64,000 nucleotides of DNA from Escarpia spicata. Taxonomy: Eukaryota > Annelida > Polychaeta > Sabellida > Siboglinidae. Made by a program: the position numbers and the translations under genes. The stretch covers positions 43,392,474 through 43,456,473 of the forward strand of contig OZ023213.1 of the NCBI GenBank assembly GCA_963995525.1. The letters are read 5' to 3'. Below are positions 49,901 to 54,900 of the stretch, one piece after another; the stretch's first letter is position 1; each line of letters begins with the position of its first letter. Below the pieces are notes generated by a model. The model saw only the letters and a list, made by a program, of their open reading frames with translations. It was not told the origin of the DNA and searched no databases.

Positions 49901-51818
49901 CATGATGTATCACATAAATAATGGGATTTAAATGAAAAGAATATCTATAAAAAAATTAAAGGGAAACAAAAGTCAATTACATAGCCCTAGATATACTTAA
50001 AAGAATTAATACAATATAACCATAATTTGCAACTATAATCAACAATATCATGCCTGTGGTTTACACAGAATGTATTTTCAAAGTGGGAGATTCTAGTGAA
50101 ATCTCAGTTCCCAACGGCTGACATATTGACACGCGCCCGCCCCAATGTTTTTTTAACCAATAAAAGGCCTAGAGCTTCTTCGACCTTGATGCTGCGGTGA
50201 CATGTCGAATGCCCATGTTTCCTTGACATGCACATGAACATGAATATGCCAGCTCATGTGTTGTTTTCTCATATTCGCTTTGATTCAAAGTTACACGTGC
50301 AACAACTGTTATAATGCCATGCAGTGCACCATACGGGTGAAACATTTTAGTAGTTACAGCGCTAAAACAAGTTTGGCAATGCAAACTGGGACGGGTAGAC
50401 TTGGTAACAGTATTTTAGTAAACTGTTGGCACAATATGTTTGACTGTTGTTACTAATGGTTGGTCTTTATTAATTCTGTTAGATGTATCATACATATGCC
50501 CCATTAGATGTCTTTTGTCTCCCCTTAAGGGATAACGCAAATGTGACTAGCATAACGTATAAGCATTCATTCTATTCCAACCCATACATACCTGCACTAG
50601 AGCAAGGGAGAAACCAAGCCTTGCCCATCTCTTGTTGGAAGCCAGACCACGTATGAGCCGAGTTAAAGTGTATTCCAATTCTTTGCATATAGATGTTGAC
50701 TGCAAAATGAATTATGTTGTGAATTAAAGTGACCAGTGACCACAAAGAACCTGCACCAATTATCAATCACTAACAACAACTGTTGTCATAATTATTTGAT
50801 CACATGTTTACAGAAAATAGAAACTTTAAACTTAAGAGCTGTAATTAGTTTTTGTTTGTTTGCTTGCTTTTGTTTAATTACAAATATATTTCAAAACTGT
50901 TTTATATTCTCAAATAGTATAGTAGACGAGATGGACATCCGACTAGCCAATGACAAAAATAATCATAAAAGGAATATATTTTATATGAATTGGTTAAACC
51001 CGCTACAAATTGCAACAAGACCTATAAAACTTAATTAAATTAGCTAATATATTGATGCAAATGCTCAGTTACATAAATAAATATATACATGTCAATAACA
51101 TAACATGCAATTTGTGGTGGTTCTAACCAGTGGCTGACTTTTCGCAGCAACTCCATACTGTATCAAATGTGCGGTGTATAACATGCCTTATTGTGCATCC
51201 GAATTATTGTGAATTCGGATATCTGAGCACTCATCGTTATTTTGATCCTTCATATCGGCTAGTAATCATGATGGGGAGTCATCATTATATGATTGCTTCA
51301 TGCGGCATCGTTGTAATTTAGACACGTCATCTATGACTATGTTGCTTGTTCCATGTGATATCATACCAACTTCGAGAATACGATTTTTTTTTTTTTTTTA
51401 AGTCTTGATCGTTATATTACCAAGTGTAATTTTTAATTTTATGGTGCTTTTTTATCACGTGATCAATTTTTTTTATTTTAAGCTCACTTTTTATGGTTAG
51501 ATTAATCATAGTCTTGATCTGTAGATTTGTATGCAAGATATATTGATACATTTTATTATATGAATATTCATTGCGTGCCATCCACCATTTGCAACATTAA
51601 TGCTGTCGAGTTAAATAAAAATACGCCATATTATCGCTCAGGCAACTGCTAACCTGGTTTTGTTTACTTAATAGCACCGTGACAATATCAGTTGCCGCAA
51701 GTATGCGTTTCTCGTCATTGCCTTCATACAACGCAGATATGTTGTCCATAAGGCGTTGTTCCCTGACATATTTTTGGGCTTTTACAGCGGGCTTCTTTGA
51801 AGATTCCATCACCGCCAT
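4831..51818 (-). CDS. MYBBP1A: MYB-binding protein 1A / POL5-family nucleolar protein, complete, 36 exons
   Basis: Nucleolar regulator of rRNA transcription and ribosome biogenesis (family knowledge). Exons from the start: 51654-51818, 50592-50699, 49490-49579, 48717-48788, 48203-48313, 44200-44322, 43277-43369, 42537-42645, 34787-34875, 29589-29681, 28846-28989, 28151-28218, 27316-27493, 23133-23232, 22726-22793, 22242-22295, 21330-21383, 20861-20968, 19726-19792, 16394-16539, 15806-15866, 15280-15437, 14143-14282, 12524-12581, 12019-12132, 10860-10935, 10454-10503, 9446-9547, 8941-9008, 8329-8380, 7886-7957, 7394-7438, 6907-6972, 6479-6583, 5871-5983, 4831-5338. Total 3828 nt, or 1275 residues plus stop; vertebrate MYBBP1A is about 1330. 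Every intron is GT-AG and all phases agree. Order of parts: helical-repeat N-terminal two-thirds, acidic stretch (about 681-763), a further helical part, and a Lys/Arg-rich tail from about 1115. Introns are long and repeat-filled. Boundaries could be off by a few bases; the family call is firm. Confidence 0.93.
6584..6795. repeat. Minisatellite of about 32 bp, six copies
   Basis: Units like GACACAAGACACATGGTGAC are repeated with small indels in MYBBP1A intron 33. The array begins directly at the exon 34 acceptor, so the polypyrimidine side of that splice site is itself repeat sequence. Confidence 0.8.
8329..12581 (-). CDS. MYBBP1A: MYBBP1A exons 24-30 (residues 800-973)
   Basis: Exon 24 (12524-12581) reads [19 protein letters not shown]. 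Exon 25 (12019-12132) reads [20 protein letters not shown]. Exon 26 (10860-10935) reads [14 protein letters not shown]. Exon 27 is only 50 nt (10454-10503): [16 protein letters not shown]. Exon 28 (9446-9547) is basic ([18 protein letters not shown]). Exon 29 (8941-9008) reads [14 protein letters not shown]. Exon 30 (8329-8380) reads [17 protein letters not shown]. The short exons 27 and 30 were found by phase matching and by the fit of the protein pattern, so their edges are the least certain here. Confidence 0.87.
10955..11385. repeat. Minisatellite, period 52 bp, about eight copies
   Basis: Units contain GACAATGTGGGCAACACACT and GTTGAGTCATCATGAGTCAG with scattered substitutions. It lies in MYBBP1A intron 25, just beyond exon 26. 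Confidence 0.85.
11598..11780. mobile_element. Mariner-like MITE
   Basis: The left end CAGTTGAACCTCACTTTAC and the right end GTGAAGTTACACTG are imperfect inverted repeats beside TA. The interior motif CCTCGCAATTAAGGTCA recurs (inverted) at 28262-28429 and, more loosely, at 32789. About 183 bp, non-coding. Confidence 0.6.
12950..13450. repeat. Minisatellite, period 55 bp, about nine copies
   Basis: The unit starts CAGTCCCTCACTGGTTATAT; occurrences at 12961 and 13016 are exactly 55 bp apart and later units are nearly identical. It lies in MYBBP1A intron 23. Confidence 0.9.
13583..13835 (+). mobile_element. tRNA-derived SINE
   Basis: The head resembles a tRNA with A-box-like TAGTGTACTGGTTAGAAC at about 13593 and B-box-like GAATTCGAAATCGGGAC at about 13636, followed by an unrelated body ending near GCCAGCATATAAAG. 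The cloverleaf is degraded, and the sequence continues without a tRNA 3' end, so this is a SINE and not a tRNA gene. Confidence 0.6.
14143..15866 (-). CDS. MYBBP1A: MYBBP1A exons 21-23, acidic region (residues 681-800)
   Basis: Exon 21 (15806-15866) encodes [20 protein letters not shown]. Exon 22 (15280-15437) encodes an Asp/Glu/Ser-rich run, then [18 protein letters not shown]. Exon 23 (14143-14282) resumes acidic ([13 protein letters not shown]), then [19 protein letters not shown] and [11 protein letters not shown]. The acidic linker followed by M(x)2-D-(x)2-LA-(x)2-F and a basic helix is the layout of MYBBP1A/POL5. Phases 1, 0 and 2 agree with both neighbours. Confidence 0.93.
14850..15100. 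repeat. Minisatellite, period 21 bp, about twelve copies
   Basis: Units of CAGGAGTGGGAGGGACAGAG plus one base; some have CATAGC in place of CAGAGA. Because 21 is a multiple of three, frames on both strands stay open (RQEWEGQ on plus). It lies in MYBBP1A intron 22. Confidence 0.9.
16394..23232 (-). CDS. MYBBP1A: MYBBP1A exons 14-20 (residues 482-680)
   Basis: Exon 14 (23133-23232) has [20 protein letters not shown]. Exon 15 (22726-22793) has [16 protein letters not shown]. Exons 16 and 17 (22242-22295, 21330-21383) are 18 codons each. Exon 18 (20861-20968) has [18 protein letters not shown]. Exon 19 (19726-19792) has [15 protein letters not shown]. Exon 20 (16394-16539) has [20 protein letters not shown] and [11 protein letters not shown]. 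The [14 protein letters not shown] block and the PEWVEVxTxLLLSxLSxxSH block are the clearest family signatures in the gene. Confidence 0.93.
17240..17340. repeat. Minisatellite, period about 20 bp, five copies
   Basis: Repeats of GCCGCTAGTGAGAGTGCAGG in MYBBP1A intron 19. Confidence 0.75.
17670..17780. repeat. Tandem duplication, 55 bp, two copies
   Basis: GACAGGAGTGATGTACATGC begins at 17670 and 17725; the copies differ by about one base. A second loose duplication (about 65 bp, with TATTAGTAGTAATG) follows at 18040-18165. Confidence 0.75.
18489..19532. mobile_element. Mariner-like non-autonomous element
   Basis: The right end GGTTCAACTG is followed by TA. The subterminal order (GGTGACCGGACTAGCAGGAC, then TAACGTCCTATC) matches the inverted left part of the element at 32789-33604. 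The left side (CCACGGGACTGGACTAAAGT) matches that element's other end. The left terminus is blurred, so the start is approximate. No transposase frame seen. Confidence 0.55.
19919..20747. mobile_element. hAT-like MITE with 5-bp target duplication
   Basis: The ends CAGGCCTCGAAGTTAAC and, reversed, CAGAGCTCGAAGCTGCGG are imperfect inverted repeats. The element is flanked on both sides by AATCT (19914-19918 and 20748-20752). It lies in intron 18 between exons 18 and 19, non-coding, about 829 bp. Confidence 0.65.
21712..21790. repeat. Short tandem duplication, 36 bp, two copies
   Basis: AGTGTATTATTAGATTGATA and the following TATAGCATACTATTT occur twice in a row in MYBBP1A intron 16. Confidence 0.8.
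23375..23695. repeat. Minisatellite, period 31 bp, about ten copies
   Basis: Units of GCACAGGCAACTCCTGGGTT plus GACAACATCAC in MYBBP1A intron 13. There are no unique spacers between repeats, so it is not CRISPR-like. Confidence 0.9.
23861..25763 (+). mobile_element. hAT-type element remnant with 6-bp target duplication
   Basis: The termini CAGCGCTCGAAATAGCGC and (reversed) CAGCGTTAGAAATAAGCC are inverted repeats, and the direct repeat TAAATA flanks both (23855-23860, 25764-25769). Subterminal regions on both sides carry many GGACAAGT or ACTTGTCC motifs. A plus-strand frame at about 25140-25350 contains [18 protein letters not shown] and [11 protein letters not shown], resembling the C-terminal dimerisation tail of hAT transposases. 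The rest of the transposase is missing. Lies in MYBBP1A intron 13. Confidence 0.65.
26379..27140. mobile_element. hAT-like MITE with ATGGT target duplication
   Basis: Ends are CAGGCCTCGACATTAACAC and TTAATGTCAAGGCCCG, with a direct repeat ATGGT at 26374-26378 and 27141-27145. Subterminal motifs with TGGCCCxxTGGxCCAGTG occur on both sides. It is related to the element at 61480-63162, for which it gives the uninterrupted state. Confidence 0.7.
27316..34875 (-). CDS. MYBBP1A: MYBBP1A exons 9-13 (residues 291-481)
   Basis: Exon 9 (34787-34875) reads [20 protein letters not shown]. Exon 10 (29589-29681) reads [20 protein letters not shown]. Exon 11 (28846-28989) reads [20 protein letters not shown]. 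Exon 12 (28151-28218, phase 2 out) reads [20 protein letters not shown]. Exon 13 (27316-27493) reads [17 protein letters not shown] and [17 protein letters not shown]. This is the central helical-repeat region of the family. The single-base codon completion between exons 12 and 13 (AG + C, Ser) supports the junction. Confidence 0.91.
28262..28429. mobile_element. Mariner-like MITE
   Basis: About 168 bp running from CAGTGAAACCTGACTAAG to GTGAGTTTGACTG, followed by TA. The interior has AATTGCGAGGTGGCTGTA, the reverse of a motif at 11598-11780. It lies only 43 bp upstream of the exon 12 acceptor in MYBBP1A intron 11. Confidence 0.6.
30258..32703. repeat. Long imperfect inverted repeat (foldback-like), arms about 0.75 and 1.0 kb
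   Basis: The left arm (30258-31013) and the right arm (31687-32703) are reverse complements over several blocks: AATAACCAGACTATATGAT near 30741 against its reverse near 31960; GAACATTAGTAGGTGTTGAT against its reverse near 30945; AACAAATGCATATTAAG against CTTAATATGCATTTGTT near 32587. Arms differ by indels and substitutions; the right arm is longer. The hinge holds an element at 31018-31682. Lies in MYBBP1A intron 9. Confidence 0.75.
31018..31682 (+). mobile_element. TTAA-flanked piggyBac-like MITE, copy 1
   Basis: Inverted ends CCATTTCAGTAC and GTACTGAAATGG, flanked by TTAA at 31014-31017 and 31683-31686, the target duplication of piggyBac elements. The left subterminal repeats GACAGGCCGGTTTTCCGG twice. 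A short plus frame (31285-31497) reads [20 protein letters not shown] then SDVD, which could be the N-terminal remnant of a transposase; that identity is inference. Confidence 0.75.
32789..33604. mobile_element. Mariner-like non-autonomous element
   Basis: From CAGTCGAACCTCGCTTTACG to GACCGTATTATTCCACTG, flanked by TA on each side. Subterminal blocks such as GGTCACCTCG and ATTAAGGTCAC occur at both ends. It shares its interior with 18489-19532 in opposite orientation. No intact transposase. Confidence 0.65.
33774..34488. mobile_element. Second TTAA-flanked MITE family
   Basis: The ends GGCCAGACAC and GTGTCTGGCC are perfect 10-bp inverted repeats with TTAA outside each (33770-33773, 34489-34492). 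The 715-bp interior is very AT-rich and non-coding. It is distinct in sequence from the element at 31018. Confidence 0.65.
35549..35564. repeat. GA microsatellite
   Basis: Short (AG)n run inside the 3' part of the LINE relic. Confidence 0.8.
36146..37397. repeat. 32-bp minisatellite, 39 copies, expanded from LINE coding sequence
   Basis: CCTTCAGATC occurs first at 36171 and last at 37387, 1216 bp apart, which is exactly 38 periods of 32 with no net length change. Units vary only by substitutions (GACATAACA, GACGTAACA, GGCGTAACA; TCACG or TCATG). On the minus strand the unit matches the stretch between TADLKA and HHLLLNE of the flanking reverse transcriptase. Confidence 0.95.
38087..41009. 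mobile_element. hAT-like element, copy 1 (inserted in the LINE relic)
   Basis: Terminal inverted repeats CAGGGCCTCACCCAG and CTGGGTGAGGCCCTG bound 2923 bp. Flanks ATATA and AAATA look like a decayed 5-bp target duplication. The left subterminal region has several GACCCGTCCA or GGACGGGTCC motifs. No transposase could be read. Its inverted homologue is at 45099-48180. It contains a nested element at 39047-40060. Confidence 0.75.
39047..40060. mobile_element. Nested hAT-like MITE inside copy 1
   Basis: The left end CAGGGCTGCCTACCATTA and the right end GGTAGGCAGACCCG are inverted repeats; ACTGTTG flanks both sides (39040-39046, 40061-40067). The interior carries inverted ATTACGG-type motifs near the left end. 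Present at the same place in the homologous element at 46107-47227. Confidence 0.7.
41955..42445. repeat. Minisatellite, period about 34-36 bp, about fourteen copies
   Basis: Units of TTTGCACACAGGAGGGCA plus a GGCGGTTTCAGGCGC-type segment, variable in length and sequence. The array lies about 90 bp downstream of the exon 8 donor in MYBBP1A intron 8. Several frames stay open through it on both strands by composition only. Confidence 0.85.
42537..44322 (-). CDS. MYBBP1A: MYBBP1A exons 6-8 (residues 183-291)
   Basis: Exon 6 (44200-44322) encodes [20 protein letters not shown] and ends CHP. Exon 7 (43277-43369) encodes [13 protein letters not shown] and uses a GTCAGT donor. Exon 8 (42537-42645) encodes [16 protein letters not shown] and IFWKEVIDD. 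Exon 8 begins at a tandem acceptor (TACAGCAG), so one glutamine may be alternatively included. The last 17 coding bases of exon 6 and its donor are duplicated downstream in intron 6 (43591-43692). The three exons lie between inverted copies of a ~3 kb transposon. Confidence 0.9.
42805..43052. repeat. Low-complexity AATTCCAATT repeat with hAT-like right end
   Basis: The segment is a degenerate run of TTCCAATTC or AATTCAATTCC motifs in MYBBP1A intron 7. Its right edge, reversed, begins CAGGGGTTGGAATTGA, which resembles a hAT-type terminus. No matching left end was found. Confidence 0.5.
43591..43692. repeat. Partial duplication of the exon 6 / intron 6 junction
   Basis: The stretch from TGAAAATAAAATAATACTCA through ACACTTACCGGGTGACACCT repeats 44092-44216 about 500 bp away, with a ~24-bp gap. 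It includes a copy of the last 17 coding bases of MYBBP1A exon 6 and its GTAAGTG donor (43670-43692). Confidence 0.85.
45099..48180. mobile_element. hAT-like element, copy 2, inverted relative to copy 1
   Basis: Begins CAGGGCCTCACCCTG and runs 3082 bp to GGTCCACGGTG, reading as the reverse complement of 38087-41009 throughout (for example GGTCGGGCATGCGATCGGAT near 45177, and GGGAACGGAAAGAGCGGGTT near 47683). ACAAG flanks both sides (45094-45098, 48181-48185), consistent with a 5-bp target duplication. The right terminal repeat is lost or changed. It ends 22 bp from MYBBP1A exon 5. No coding capacity seen. Confidence 0.75.
46107..47227. mobile_element. Nested hAT-like MITE inside copy 2
   Basis: From CAGGGCTGCCTACCTAAC to GGTAGGCAGCCCTG, with CAACAGT on both sides (46100-46106, 47228-47234). 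That direct repeat is the reverse complement of the ACTGTTG flanking the nested element in copy 1, so both descend from one insertion. Confidence 0.75.
48203..51818 (-). CDS. MYBBP1A: MYBBP1A exons 1-5 (residues 1-182)
   Basis: The start is the ATG at 51818-51816 ([10 protein letters not shown]); a second in-frame ATG lies three codons on. Exon 1 reads on to [18 protein letters not shown], exon 2 has [19 protein letters not shown] and [11 protein letters not shown], exon 3 [15 protein letters not shown], exon 4 [20 protein letters not shown] and exon 5 [18 protein letters not shown]. All five exons start and end in phase 0. The pattern of two helices followed by a (C/G)xSLALxQ segment matches the N-terminus of MYBBP1A/POL5. 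Exon 5 has an inserted transposon 17 bp beyond its donor. Confidence 0.92.
48789..50591. other. MYBBP1A introns 2 and 3
   Basis: Beyond exon 3 these introns show AT-rich sequence and one copy of a dispersed motif (AACTTCCTGTTACTAATTACC, near 49390) related to segments at 5686, 22905 and 34683. No other element or gene is visible. Confidence 0.4.
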
Positions 51819-51916
51819 GTGCGAATGATGTGGTCGGTAGTAGTCGCTTCGCATTCAACCGCCAGGAGTCGTTCGACGTGTACGCGTGCGCAAAGAAACG
51901 ACGTATTATCGCAAAC
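51819..51916. promoter_or_regulatory. Bidirectional promoter between MYBBP1A and EIF4H start codons
   Basis: Only 98 bp separate the two divergent ATGs, so transcription start sites of both genes must lie here, or overlap the opposite gene's first exon, unless upstream non-coding exons exist. The segment is more CpG-rich than its surroundings and has no TATA box. TACGCGTGCGCA at 51881-51892 is close to the palindromic NRF1 consensus, a factor common at TATA-less bidirectional promoters. NRF1 use is inference. Confidence 0.7.
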
Positions 51917-54900
51917 ATGGCGGATTTCTCCCGGGATGAGTTTGGAGGGGGTTTTGGTAGTGGTAATTATGGAAAGTAAGTATACGTATTGGCAGAGAAA
52001 CCGATAAATCGTAATAACCAGTATATGTAGTAGACCACGTAAATATCAGCCGTTTAAAAAATGCGATGGTTTTCTGAGAAATGTGCCCGTCACATTCCCA
52101 GAATGCCTTTGACAAAACGAGTTTTTCGACAAGCTGTTAGCAGCCGGACAAACGCACTTTTTGGCCATGACATGTGCTGGCATTTCAGCCCCGATCGCCC
52201 TAAAATTCAAACGTGTCCTTGAGTTTGGTTAAACCATTTTTAATGCCCAATTTTAGTACGAAGTACGCACTGCACGTGTCTTGTCAGATGTTCGGTTTAA
52301 CTTGGCGGAAAATTGTGAAAAGTGATAACCTAGTCTGCACCGCTGGGAAAAGAGATGATAACAGTGCTAAACATTGTGATTGGGGTCCTACAACCTAAAA
52401 TTAGCCCATGTCCAGACATATTATTTTTGTAAATACAATATATAAATATGAAGATAGCTATCAGAGCAATTACACACTTTTGTGTGAACATTTTTTTTCA
52501 TAAATGCACACAGTGCTGTTACTCAAGTCTACTAATTATATATATCAAAGTTGTTTTAGTTATAAATAACTAACAATTCTTGCTTTAAAAAGAATTACAT
52601 TTTGAAACGTTTTATGACCATATTTAGTCTTGTACACTTCGCGCACATGTGTCATCTAATTAGGTAACATCGAACCATTGGACATGATTTAAAACCTTAT
52701 TAAAAAAGTAGAGTTGATAAATGTCCACGCCCACCTATTTAAATGTATATGGCACACCTGCCAACCCTGACATGAACACACCTGTGAGCATCGCCATAAA
52801 CACCCTTGAGATTTTACAAAAACTGAAAATTATACCGCAACAAAATGTAGCGATTTAGCATATATATAGTTATATTACACATTTACAAATATAATTATAC
52901 TGCATAGATGTATATACATAGAAAATAACACAAGACTCCTCATCACCCAGTTTATTCAGTCAGATGCTCCAACTTATTCTCGTAGGCAGCTCGCTTTGCC
53001 AGTTTACCCCTCTTTCCAGGTCGTAGCAACAACAGTCAATTTTCATCTTGGTGTGCATGTATGCAATAAGTGTATCTGGCAGTAGCGACTTGCACGAGTT
53101 GGTGTGGATCTTGCATACTATCGAAAACAAACGTTCACAACTTCATACTCAGCGTTACTGTGGGGAAACCCAAGCGGGGCGACGAAAACGCACGTCATCA
53201 CCGTGAAACGAACCACCCCTGTCACCGTCTTCAGTGCCATGATGTCTGCCCACACGTGGTCGAAGCAACACGCATGTCCCTCAACAATCATAGCGACGAC
53301 AACGTCCTCCAGGAGCTGCAGATCCTCAAACTCCGCCTTAAGAGTCTCTGCATTAACACCTGAAGCTAATTGGGTGGCGAGCCGAAGGACTGAAACCAAG
53401 TCATTATAGTAAACCATTATGATAATGTTCAACAAACATATAATTTGACAGGTCATGTAGTGGAATGCGAAGATATTATGGTTTTGATTTATAAGAAATA
53501 ACGTACTTGGAGCTTATGTCAAGTCAGCTCATCTGGAGAAGTCCAAAACAACCAAGTCCTTCAGGATCACGTCATCAAATGGAAATTTCTTCACCATCTT
53601 CAGGACGATGGCAGTGTAGAAAGCACGGACTTTGCTGAAAAATATATAAATGCAGTGTCACTATAACCACAGTATAATAATAACAAACAATGTCATAATT
53701 CTACTGATTGCCAGCCGACAAGTCGACCGGATTAAATTAACTAATTACTCAATTAAATGAACGATCGTTTATTCAGGACCTGTCGGACAGGCATCAAGAA
53801 ACTGTGGACAATGTTAACAAACAATAGTTAAAATCATAATGCCTATAAGCGTAATTATTACTGAACAAGGTTCGTCAACAAAGTTTGTACCAGGTACTCA
53901 CAGAAATAGTCGATCTTTCATCTCGAATGTCACATCTTCCTCCTCCATGAACTACATTGTCGGCAAGCCAACAGCAAGCATGTCGTCGTGTTGATTCTCA
54001 CGTGCCGCGAAGTCAATGGTGCGCAGATCAGTCTGTCCTCGGATCAGTCGCAGAGTCACAAACTTGACCATCAGCCAGTGCAGCAAACGGTCCATCTCTG
54101 GATGCAACACCCCAACTTTCGTCTCATCCACCTGAAAACAAAATATCGTGCTATGTTTAGCATTAAAATAGACATTCTTGCCATCCGATACTACTTGTAC
54201 TTTTATTGCATGGAAGACAAAGTATTATAGCATGAGCCTCATGCTAAGTTTTAAATTTTATATCAACAGATATTCAGAGTCGGATATTGACCACAAAGAT
54301 TATTACTTATCATACCACTGGTAGTTTCAAGTAAATACTGAAACAACTTGTTGAATTCCGTCAGGATGGGCAGAACGTACCGCAGAAACAGCGGAGTGAG
54401 TTTGGTGAAAGGGTCACGCAAACGCTCAACAAGCCGTTTCAGTCAGCACGGCGTCTGCATCTCCACCAGCGATGCGAAGCACGCCGACAGTGCAGGGTAC
54501 CGATTCAGAATCTGCTCCACGACCCTGTGCATCGACTGCCACAGGGTCTGGCAGTGACACACAATCTTCAGCTGATCGATGTTGGCGAACTCTTGAAACT
54601 CCTTGTAGATCTCGTGCCACTTTGCATTGAAAACACATCATGTGGCACCAGGGATTTAGCCAGGCATACATTATAGCGCTATGATAATGCTATTTTTACC
54701 TTTTTTTTATAAATAACTAAGATAAAAATAATAGCTGGTAAATTGGAAAATTCCTCAATCCTGGCTTAGACCGTGGGTGGCACCATCAGAAGAGATACAT
54801 ACAGTGCTACACTATGATCAAGACGGACATTAACTTTCTGTTTCATTAAATATAAGTACCTGCGAACAGAGTGGAAATGCACATCGAACAGAAAGTCGTC

